Of a stretch of DNA of 64,000 nucleotides, positions 57,505 to 64,000 are shown in pieces. The notes under the pieces are model-generated. The model worked only from the letters and a program-made list of their open reading frames with translations, was not told the origin of the DNA and made no database searches. Within the stretch, counting starts at the first letter, position 1. Each line of letters begins with the position of its first letter. The translations under genes were made by a program, and so were the position numbers. This DNA is from Candidatus Saccharimonadota bacterium (lineage in GTDB: Bacteria > Patescibacteriota > Saccharimonadia > Saccharimonadales > Saccharimonadaceae): positions 1 to 64,000 of the forward strand of contig JAFRGM010000011.1 of the NCBI GenBank assembly GCA_017433855.1, written 5' to 3'.

Positions 57505-58236
57505 ATGAATATAGATGCTACACCGTATCAAGAATTCGCAAAAGAGAAACTGGGGTTTGAATTTCATGATATTTCGCTTCTCGTGACAGCATTAACTCAT
57601 AGGAGTTATGTTAATGAGCACCGTGAGGCGGCGCATGAACACAACGAACGGTTGGAGTTTTTGGGTGATGCTGTGCTAGAGATTGTGACGTCTGATTTTT
57701 TGTTTCGTAATTACAATGAGCCAGAAGGCGTGATGACGGCATTAAGGTCGGCTTTGGTGCGCACGGAGTCGATTGGTGCGGCTGGATACGAATTGGGCTA
57801 TGAGCCATTAGTGAGGTTGTCGCACGGTGAAAAAAATGGCTCGGAGCGTGCACACGAAGTGATTATGGCAGATTGTTTTGAGGCGGTGATTGGTGCAATT
57901 TATATTGACCAGGGCTACGAGGTGGCGAAAGATTTTATTTATAAGCATATCATTGTGAAGATTGATGAGATTATTGAAGAAGGATTGTGGCGGGATCCAA
58001 AGTCCTATGTACAGGAGCTGGTGCAAAAAATTGATGGCGTAACTCCATCGTATCATACGCTCAATGAAGATGGCCCAGATCATAATAAATCTTTTACGGT
58101 AGGTTTTTTCGTAAACAACAAGTTGATGACAAGTGGTACAGGCCATTCAAAACAGGATGCACAAACCTTGGCGGCGCGGTCGGCGATACGCATATACAAG
58201 AAGCGAATTGCTGATGAAGGACTCGAGATAGAATAG
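57505..58236 (+). CDS. rnc: Ribonuclease III
   Basis: Cuts double-stranded RNA, including rRNA precursors. Catalytic motif HNERLEFLGDAVLEIVTSDF, the second metal site ADCFEAVIGAIYIDQGYEVA, then the double-stranded RNA-binding domain DPKSYVQELVQKIDGVTPSY with GTGHSKQDAQTLAARSAIRI. 243 residues, full length. The Shine-Dalgarno is AAGGAAGG. Confidence 0.96.
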   Translation: MNIDATPYQEFAKEKLGFEFHDISLLVTALTHRSYVNEHREAAHEHNERLEFLGDAVLEIVTSDFLFRNYNEPEGVMTALRSALVRTESIGAAGYELGYEPLVRLSHGEKNGSERAHEVIMADCFEAVIGAIYIDQGYEVAKDFIYKHIIVKIDEIIEEGLWRDPKSYVQELVQKIDGVTPSYHTLNEDGPDHNKSFTVGFFVNNKLMTSGTGHSKQDAQTLAARSAIRIYKKRIADEGLEIE

Positions 58237-58239
58237 CGA

Positions 58240-58268
58240 TTGACTTAGCGAGCAAAAGTTGATATAAT
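58240..58268 (+). promoter_or_regulatory. Promoter of rpsP
   Basis: TTGACT, 17 bases, TATAAT preceded by TGA (hexamer 58263-58268); TTAAGGAG before the ATG. Confidence 0.7.
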
Positions 58269-58295
58269 GGGGGAGTTAATAATTAAGGAGAAAAA

Positions 58296-58631
58296 ATGCT
58301 TGCGATTCGTATGCAACGTAATGGCCGGGCACATCTGCCGATGTACCGGATAGTCGTCCAAGAAGCGCAGCGCCATCCACTTTCTGGACGCGTTGTGGCT
58401 GAGGTCGGCAATTACAACCCAGCCACGAAGAGACTCGTGCTCGACAAGGAGATGGTTGAAAAATATCTTAAAAATGGCGCTCAGCCATCTAGCCGTGTAG
58501 CTTTCCTCTTAGAGAAAAACGGCGTGAAGTTGCCAGATTGGTACAAGAAGCGTCCAGCGAAGAAAGGTGTAGCAAAGCACGCTGACAAACTTCGCAAAAA
58601 TCAGCCAAAAGAAGAAGCGGCTGAGGCTTAA
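58296..58631 (+). CDS. rpsP: 30S ribosomal protein S16
   Basis: MLAIRMQRNGRAHLPMYRIV and EVGNYNPATKRLVLDKEMVE are conserved, then LKNGAQPSSRVAFLLEKNGV. 111 residues against about 85; basic tail. Followed by a terminator, so rimM and trmD are not linked here. Confidence 0.95.
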   Translation: MLAIRMQRNGRAHLPMYRIVVQEAQRHPLSGRVVAEVGNYNPATKRLVLDKEMVEKYLKNGAQPSSRVAFLLEKNGVKLPDWYKKRPAKKGVAKHADKLRKNQPKEEAAEA

Positions 58632-58634
58632 ACT

Positions 58635-58666
58635 AAAAATAACCCTTTTCGGAGGGTTATTTTTTT
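58635..58666 (+). terminator. Terminator of rpsP
   Basis: AAAAATAACCCT with AGGGTTATTTTTT; joined to the next TGTTATAAT (hexamer 58669-58674). Confidence 0.85.
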
Positions 58667-58705
58667 GTTATAATTGTGGATATAAACTTTAAGAATGGAG
58701 AATAC

Positions 58706-59128
58706 ATGGCTACTATCGACCAACAATTCGTAGAATATATCGTTAAAACCCTAGTCAACAATCCAGATAAAGTATCGGTGGATCGTAAAATTGATGAGAA
58801 GGGGGTGTTATTATCTCTAACTGTAGACCCAGATGATGTGGGGCGAGTAATTGGCAGACGCGGCGTAACAGCGCAATCAATAAGGATGTTGCTTCGGGCA
58901 CTTGGAACCAAGCAGGACGCTCGCTATAATTTGAAAATTGTCAACACTGATGAGGAGGGCGGAAATGAGCCTCAGCGAGATTGGCATGATAATGGAAAAG
59001 ACAGTGACGATGAGGCAGCCGCGGTGGCGAGTGCGATGAGCGATGATACAGAGGAAGAATCTCCTTCTTCTGAATTAGCGGAAAAAACTCGGGCTGAGCT
59101 TGCTGATTTAGATGATTTAGACATTTAA
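58706..59128 (+). CDS. khpA: KH-domain RNA-binding protein KhpA with an acidic tail
   Basis: Single KH domain (about 1-80): QFVEYIVKTLVNNPDKVSVD, then the GxxG loop in GRVIGRRGVTAQSIRMLLRA. KhpA typically follows rpsP and binds RNA with KhpB. 140 residues because of an Asp/Glu-rich C-terminal tail of about 55 residues, unusual for KhpA. The start at 58706 has ATGGAG upstream. Confidence 0.9.
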   Translation: MATIDQQFVEYIVKTLVNNPDKVSVDRKIDEKGVLLSLTVDPDDVGRVIGRRGVTAQSIRMLLRALGTKQDARYNLKIVNTDEEGGNEPQRDWHDNGKDSDDEAAAVASAMSDDTEEESPSSELAEKTRAELADLDDLDI

Positions 59129-59141
59129 GTCTAAAAATGTC

Positions 59142-59169
59142 TTGACAAATGATTATGCTTGTGTATAAT
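59142..59169 (+). promoter_or_regulatory. Strong promoter upstream of the rpoB region
   Basis: TTGACA, 16 bases, TATAAT. ACAAATGATTAT (59145-59156) overlaps the -35 and is repeated inverted at 59214-59225. Confidence 0.75.
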
Positions 59170-59175
59170 AGATAG

Positions 59176-59275
59176 TAAGCTAACTAACTGCGAGTCGGCT
59201 TATAACTACATAAATAATCATTTGTTGAGAGCTTATCTATGTTCAAAAAACCACCTATACCACGGGTGGTTTTTT
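59176..59275 (+). ncRNA. Candidate ~100-nt RNA before rpoB
   Basis: Lies between the 59142 promoter and an intrinsic terminator (AAAAAACCACC at 59245-59255, GGTGGTTTTTT to 59275). No protein frame of note. A downstream promoter then serves rpoB, so this is an independent RNA or an attenuator. The 367-base gap 59129-59495 is fully taken up by this unit, the rpoB promoter and its leader. Confidence 0.6.
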
Positions 59276-59297
59276 GGGCGTAAATAACAAAAAGGTC

Positions 59298-59326
59298 TTG
59301 ATTTTTTAGGGAAAGTGTGCTACAAT
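59298..59326 (+). promoter_or_regulatory. Promoter of rpoBC
   Basis: TTGATT, 17 bases, TACAAT preceded by TGC (hexamer 59321-59326). Confidence 0.7.
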
Positions 59327-59333
59327 GGATATA

Positions 59334-59495
59334 AGAAGTAGTGTGCCTTGTTTTTGTAACTTATGCAAGCTGGCGACTTGCAAGGGGGAACACGGCAGTA
59401 ATCTTCGGCGCTGGGATAATACATGATCAGTTGTGGAGTCTAACTGGTTTTGTGTTGTCTGAAAGATTAATAACACTAATAATAAAAGAGGTAGA
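59334..59495 (+). promoter_or_regulatory. 160-base structured leader of rpoB
   Basis: Contains GCAAG/CTTGC and an outer CCTTG/CAAGG with GTGT/ACAC pairing (about 59341-59395). No known riboswitch recognised. It may be an autoregulatory or processing element. Ribosome site AAAAGAGGTAGA. Confidence 0.45.
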
Positions 59496-62400
59496 ATGGC
59501 TACAAAACTGAAGTCCGGTGAGAGAGTATTTTTCACCGAAGGTGACCAAGCCCTCCCGATTCCAGATCTGACTGAACATCAGACTGATTCGTGGGAAGAC
59601 TTTGTCAAAAATGGACTGCGGGAAGTTTTTGCTGAGCTAAACCCGATTGACGATTATACGGGTCAAAAACTTTCGCTAAGGTTCAAAGATTACTATTTTA
59701 AGGAACCAAAAGAAGACGAGAAGACAGCAAAATACAATCTTGCCACTTATGAGGCGCCACTGCACGTTTTGGTGGAGCTTGAAAACAAGGTGACCGGCGA
59801 AAAGAAAGAGCAGGACATTTATTTTGGTGATTATCCATGGATGACTGAGCGCGCGACTTTCATAATCAATGGGACGGAACGCGTAATCGTATCGCAGCTA
59901 ATTCGTTCGGCTGGGGTATTTTTCAATGCCGAGACGATTGGCGCGAAGCGCTATTACGGCGCTAAGGTGATTCCGGGACGTGGTGCTTGGCTAGAGTTTG
60001 AAACTGCAGCAAACGGCGTAATAAGCGTCAAGATTGACCGCCGTCGCAAAATGCCAGTAACGACGTTTTTACGTGCGCTGGGTATGACCAAATCCGAAAT
60101 CGTGGAAACGTTTAAGAACATTGATACGGGCGATAAAAAATACATTGAAATTACGCTCGAAAAAGATACGGCTTCGTCGCAGGGTGAGGCATTGCTTGAG
60201 GTATATCGTAGACTTCGCCCAGGTGATCTTGCTACGGTAGAGAATGCAAGGTCTATGATTGAAAAGATGTTCTTTGACCAACGCCGTTATGACTATTCAA
60301 ATGTCGGTAGGTTTAAGATTAATCGCCGGCTTGGTATGGATACTCCAAATGAGCCAAAATTCCGTACCTTGCAGATGCAGGATATGGTAGCAATTATCTC
60401 TGAGATTATTCGCTTGAATAATACGCAAGAGGCGCCAGATGACATCGACTCTTTGTCGAATCGTCGCGTGAAATTGGTGGGCGAATTGGTGCAGAGACAG
60501 TTTAGGCTTGGTATGCTTAGGTTGCAGCGCAATATTCTGGATAGAATGTCAATGGCAAATCCAGAAGACGTGACACCGTCTCAGCTGCTTAACCCACGTC
60601 CAGTGGTAGCTGCAGTGAAGGAGTTTTTCTCGACTTCGCAGCTTTCGCAGCTAATGGACGAGGTTAATCCATTCTCAGAGTTGGCTCATAAGCGTCGTCT
60701 AAGTTCGATGGGTCCAGGTGGCCTAACGAGAGAGCGTGCTGGTTTTGATGTGCGTGATGCTCACCCAACTCATTACGGTAGGATTTGTACCGTTGAGACG
60801 CCAGAAGGTGGCAACGTGGGTTTGGTGCTTAACTTTGCAACTTATGCAAGGATCAATGAGTATGGATTTATTGAAGCACCATATAGAGTAGTAAAAGATG
60901 GTAAAGTAACTGACGAAATCATTTATGTTGATGCTGACTCCGAAAACGACATGGTGATTGCTGACGCTTCGGTAAAGCTAGACAAGGATGGCAAGTTTGT
61001 GGAAGATTGGGTCTCTGCTCGTGTGCACGGCGCTCCAGCTCACGTTGAAGCCAAGAAAGTTACGCATATTGATGCGGCACACAAGGAAATTCTTGGTGTA
61101 TCAGCTGGGTTGATTCCATTCGTAGAGAAAAACCGCGTTGACCGCTCTTTGATGGCGTGCGCCATGCAGAAACAGGCAGTGCCGCTACTTCGCCATGACA
61201 ACCCGATTGTGGGTACTGGCATTGAGCGTGATGTGGCTAAAAATACTTCACAGCTTGTTGTGGCATCCGGTAACGGTGTAGTGACAAAGGCAGACGGCGA
61301 GTCGGTAATTGTCAATTACGAAAAAGACGGTGAGCGTGAATACAAATTGCAACAGTTCGAGAAGACTAACGATGACCGCTGTTACAACCAGCGCTGTGTA
61401 GTGGCTCGTGGTCAAAAAGTTAAAAAAGGCGACGCTTTGATTGAAGGCGCTTCGATTCACGATGGCGAACTAGCTCTAGGACGTGATTTATTGGTAGCAT
61501 TTATGCCATGGCGCGGCTACAACATGGATGACGCGATCGTGATTTCTAATCGCTTAGTGCAGGATGACACCTTGACATCAATCAACATTAAGGACTTTGA
61601 TGTAGAGGTGCGCGAGACTAAACTTGGCCCAGAGCAGGTAACACGCGATATTCCAAATGTGTCAGAACATTCGCTTAGACACCTTGGCGAAGATGGTATC
61701 GTGACGGTTGGTTCAGAAGTGAAGAATGGTGATATCTTGGTTGGTAAGATTACGCCAAAGGGTGAGCAAGAGCTGAGCTCTGAGGAACGTTTGCTCCGCG
61801 CAATCTTTGGTGAAAAAGCCAAGGATGTACGCGATACGTCAATTCGTATGAGTGGCGCAACTGGTAAAGTGGTGGACGTGAGAGTTTACACGCGCGAACA
61901 GGGTCACGAACTAAAGGCCGGCGTGATTATGCAAATTAAAATCTTTGTAGCAGAGATGCGTAAGATTGGCGTTGGTGATAAGTTGGCTGGTCGTCACGGT
62001 AACAAAGGTGTGGTTTCTAGAGTTTTGCCAATTGAAGATATGCCATTCATGGAAGATGGGACACCAATTGACATTGTTCTGAGTCCAATGGGCGTGCCAA
62101 GCCGTATGAATCTCGGACAGTTGTTTGAAATCCACCTTGGTATGGCGGCAAAGGCTTTGGGCTACAAAGTTGCTACCCCTTCGTTTAACGGTGTGCCGGA
62201 CGAAGTAATTAGCGATGAGCTTGAAAAAGCTGGTTTTGCTAGAGATGGTAGAGTGCAACTCTATGATGGTTTAACGGGCGAGCCATTTAATGAGCGAACT
62301 TCCGTAGGTGTAATGCACATGCTGAAGCTACACCACATGGTAGAAGATAAGATTCACGCGCGCTCAACTGGACCATACACAATGGTAACCCAGCAGCCAC

Positions 62401-62915
62401 TAGGTGGTAAGGCGCAAAACGGTGGTCAGCGTTTCGGGGAGATGGAGGTATGGGCACTGGAGGCTTATGGTGCTGCTACTACATTGCAAGAGATGCTAAC
62501 CATTAAATCGGATGATGTTTATGGCCGTGCTAAAGCATACGAGGCGATTATTAAACACGAACCGATTGAAGGGCCGAAGTTACCAGAAGGCTTTAACGTC
62601 TTAGTAAAGGAACTTCAGGGCTTAGGCCTAAAGGTTGATTTGTTGGATCACGGCGAATCGACCGATGCTGGTGATGTAATTGAAAAGACATCGCGTGAAA
62701 TTGAAAAAGATAAAGATGATCAATCGATCTATGATCAACATAAGAAAGATACCGCTCCGCAGATTTTGGACCTCGATGATGAGGAAGCCGAAGCGATGAT
62801 GGCGGATGAAGGTATTGAAATAACAGAGGTTGACGAGGAATCTGATGGCGAAGACGACCTGGTGGAAGTTGATGAGCTGGATGAGGGGACGGTAGACCTC
62901 GGAGAGGAGTTCTAA
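59496..62915 (+). CDS. rpoB: RNA polymerase beta subunit
   Basis: Lobe and fork regions are clear: [20 protein letters not shown], the rifampicin region [20 protein letters not shown] with [40 protein letters not shown], and [18 protein letters not shown]. The C-terminal [20 protein letters not shown] with [15 protein letters not shown] is complete. 1139 residues with an acidic tail of about 50 residues. The normally constant CPIETPEGPN is [10 protein letters not shown] here. Followed one base later by rpoC. Confidence 0.98.
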   Translation: MATKLKSGERVFFTEGDQALPIPDLTEHQTDSWEDFVKNGLREVFAELNPIDDYTGQKLSLRFKDYYFKEPKEDEKTAKYNLATYEAPLHVLVELENKVTGEKKEQDIYFGDYPWMTERATFIINGTERVIVSQLIRSAGVFFNAETIGAKRYYGAKVIPGRGAWLEFETAANGVISVKIDRRRKMPVTTFLRALGMTKSEIVETFKNIDTGDKKYIEITLEKDTASSQGEALLEVYRRLRPGDLATVENARSMIEKMFFDQRRYDYSNVGRFKINRRLGMDTPNEPKFRTLQMQDMVAIISEIIRLNNTQEAPDDIDSLSNRRVKLVGELVQRQFRLGMLRLQRNILDRMSMANPEDVTPSQLLNPRPVVAAVKEFFSTSQLSQLMDEVNPFSELAHKRRLSSMGPGGLTRERAGFDVRDAHPTHYGRICTVETPEGGNVGLVLNFATYARINEYGFIEAPYRVVKDGKVTDEIIYVDADSENDMVIADASVKLDKDGKFVEDWVSARVHGAPAHVEAKKVTHIDAAHKEILGVSAGLIPFVEKNRVDRSLMACAMQKQAVPLLRHDNPIVGTGIERDVAKNTSQLVVASGNGVVTKADGESVIVNYEKDGEREYKLQQFEKTNDDRCYNQRCVVARGQKVKKGDALIEGASIHDGELALGRDLLVAFMPWRGYNMDDAIVISNRLVQDDTLTSINIKDFDVEVRETKLGPEQVTRDIPNVSEHSLRHLGEDGIVTVGSEVKNGDILVGKITPKGEQELSSEERLLRAIFGEKAKDVRDTSIRMSGATGKVVDVRVYTREQGHELKAGVIMQIKIFVAEMRKIGVGDKLAGRHGNKGVVSRVLPIEDMPFMEDGTPIDIVLSPMGVPSRMNLGQLFEIHLGMAAKALGYKVATPSFNGVPDEVISDELEKAGFARDGRVQLYDGLTGEPFNERTSVGVMHMLKLHHMVEDKIHARSTGPYTMVTQQPLGGKAQNGGQRFGEMEVWALEAYGAATTLQEMLTIKSDDVYGRAKAYEAIIKHEPIEGPKLPEGFNVLVKELQGLGLKVDLLDHGESTDAGDVIEKTSREIEKDKDDQSIYDQHKKDTAPQILDLDDEEAEAMMADEGIEITEVDEESDGEDDLVEVDELDEGTVDLGEEF

Positions 62916-62916
62916 T

Positions 62917-64000
62917 ATGGCGTGGATGGAAAATTCTATCAGCGCGTCGGATTTTGACTCAATTCGCTTGTCGGTAGCAAGTCGCGACGACATCTTGAAT
63001 TGGAGCTACGGCGAAGTCACTAAGCCAGAGACGATTAATTATCGTACACAAAAGCCGGAACGGGATGGGCTATTCTGCGAACGTATCTTCGGGCCAACCA
63101 AAGATATTAATCCGCACGATTCTAAACTAAAAGGCGTAAGGTCGCGTGAGGCAGCGGTAGACAAGGAAGGTAATCTTGTCACTAAGTCAATTACGCGTCG
63201 TGAGCGTATGGGACATATTGCTCTTGCTGCACCTGTGGCGCATATCTGGTTTATGCGTGGGGTGCCATCAGCTTTGTCACTTTTGCTTGATATTACCGTA
63301 AAGAATATTGAAAAAGTCGTATATTTTGCAACGTACCTCATAACAGATGTACAAGCTGAAAAAATCCAAAAGACTTTGGAGAATCTTGAGGCGCAAACTA
63401 CGGCGGCGCGTGAGGCCATTGAGCTACGCTATGCCAAAGAAGCAGAAAAAGAAGGTGCGGATGCAAAGGCGATTGCGGATGAGCGCACGAAAGAACTCGA
63501 AGAACTAGAAAGCGATTACAAATATCGTAAAGGCTTGCTAGAGTCTTTCAAAAAAGGTGGTGTAATTTCGGAAATTGAGTATCGTAATCTTCCAGAAGAA
63601 TACGAAGATTTAATTACTGTTGGAATGGGCGCAACCGCGATTAAGAAGTTGCTCGACGAGATTGACCTCGACAAATTAGTCGAAAGTTTGCATGAAGAAG
63701 AAAAAACTGCAAAGGGTCAAAAAGAGAAGAAAATCCAAAAACGTTTGAAGACTTTGGAGGGGATGCAGGCGGCAGGTATTAAGCCAGAAGATTTGGTGTT
63801 GACGGTGATTCCAGTAATTCCACCCGATCTACGCCCGATGATTGCACTTCCTGGTGGCCGTTTCGCGACTTCAGATTTAAACGATTTGTATCGCCGGGTA
63901 ATTAACCGCAACAATCGCTTGAAGAAGTTGCTGGATCTAAATGCGCCTGAGGTGATTTGCCGTAACGAGATGCGGATGCTTCAGGAGGCAGTGGACGCTT
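62917..64000 (+). CDS. rpoC: RNA polymerase beta' subunit, 5' part (runs off the window)
   Basis: Start [20 protein letters not shown], then [20 protein letters not shown] and [14 protein letters not shown]. Where other beta' subunits have the zinc-binding C-x-C...C-x-x-C, this one has [20 protein letters not shown] and then [20 protein letters not shown], so all four cysteines are missing. The clamp region continues ([40 protein letters not shown]) to the window edge. About 361 codons are visible; the catalytic NADFDGD lies beyond the window. Confidence 0.97.
   Translation, partial: MAWMENSISASDFDSIRLSVASRDDILNWSYGEVTKPETINYRTQKPERDGLFCERIFGPTKDINPHDSKLKGVRSREAAVDKEGNLVTKSITRRERMGHIALAAPVAHIWFMRGVPSALSLLLDITVKNIEKVVYFATYLITDVQAEKIQKTLENLEAQTTAAREAIELRYAKEAEKEGADAKAIADERTKELEELESDYKYRKGLLESFKKGGVISEIEYRNLPEEYEDLITVGMGATAIKKLLDEIDLDKLVESLHEEEKTAKGQKEKKIQKRLKTLEGMQAAGIKPEDLVLTVIPVIPPDLRPMIALPGGRFATSDLNDLYRRVINRNNRLKKLLDLNAPEVICRNEMRMLQEAVDA

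Noticed and set aside
1-64000. CRISPR array, insertion sequence or prophage
   Set aside because: No regularly spaced direct repeats, transposase, integrase or phage structural genes were seen.

Overview
The window reads as a chromosomal piece of a reduced-genome bacterium of the Candidate Phyla Radiation (Patescibacteria), most probably a Saccharibacteria (TM7) relative. Reasons: moderate-to-low GC, very short intergenic gaps, no gene for ribosomal protein L30 between rpsE and rplO (a known CPR trait), long Lys/Ala-rich tails on many ribosomal proteins, a fermentative L-lactate dehydrogenase, and many single-pass or surface-anchored proteins of unknown function. UGA acts as an ordinary stop (it ends prfB, pheT and others, and RF2 is present), so the Gracilibacteria/SR1 code does not apply. 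The lineage is inferred from content, not from a 16S sequence.

Layout. 1-3.7 kb: 5S rRNA, convergent nusA, RNase J. 3.7-7 kb: a thiol-redox group (thioredoxin, an internally shortened thioredoxin reductase, tRNA-Leu with an adjoining repeat, a CPTCG membrane protein, a membrane-anchored DsbA-like protein) and an Erm-like rRNA methylase. 7-17.5 kb: a small RNA locus, a G5/DUF348 surface protein, rsmA, serS, hpf, secA, an M16 peptidase, murD, small genes and dus. 17.5-20.8 kb: a 23-codon ORF facing a small RNA, an anchored hypothetical protein, prfB and a compositionally odd HAD hydrolase. 21-33.4 kb: the S10/spc ribosomal protein cluster, split between rpsH and rplF by two sorting-signal surface proteins and a 22-codon ORF. 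33.4-43.6 kb: FKBP isomerase, FISUMP-like protein, exonuclease I, ldh, metG, an aquaporin and two anchored unknowns. 43.6-52.5 kb: pheST, ftsEX, a coiled-coil CHAP hydrolase, a CtpA-type protease and a glycosyltransferase. 52.5-64 kb: a small membrane protein, leuS, trmH-like, glutaredoxin, rpmF, nusB, Nudix, rnc, rpsP, khpA, rpoB and the start of rpoC.

Three things stand out. First, nusA, serS and leuS each carry one in-frame stop codon, with well-conserved protein on both sides in the same frame. Second, the window has a clear promoter grammar: an extended -10 (TGnTATAAT) placed about 6 bases before the ATG of some fifteen genes, which predicts leaderless mRNAs, often fused directly to the previous gene's terminator. 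Third, several short transcription units (strong promoter, short RNA, terminator or hairpin) sit immediately upstream of major genes. RpoC lacks its N-terminal zinc-binding cysteines, and L32, S14 and SecA are also zinc-free versions.

The genes are mostly housekeeping (translation, transcription, secretion, envelope growth). The accessory layer consists of surface proteins, redox proteins and small ORFs. I see no CRISPR array, prophage or insertion sequence.
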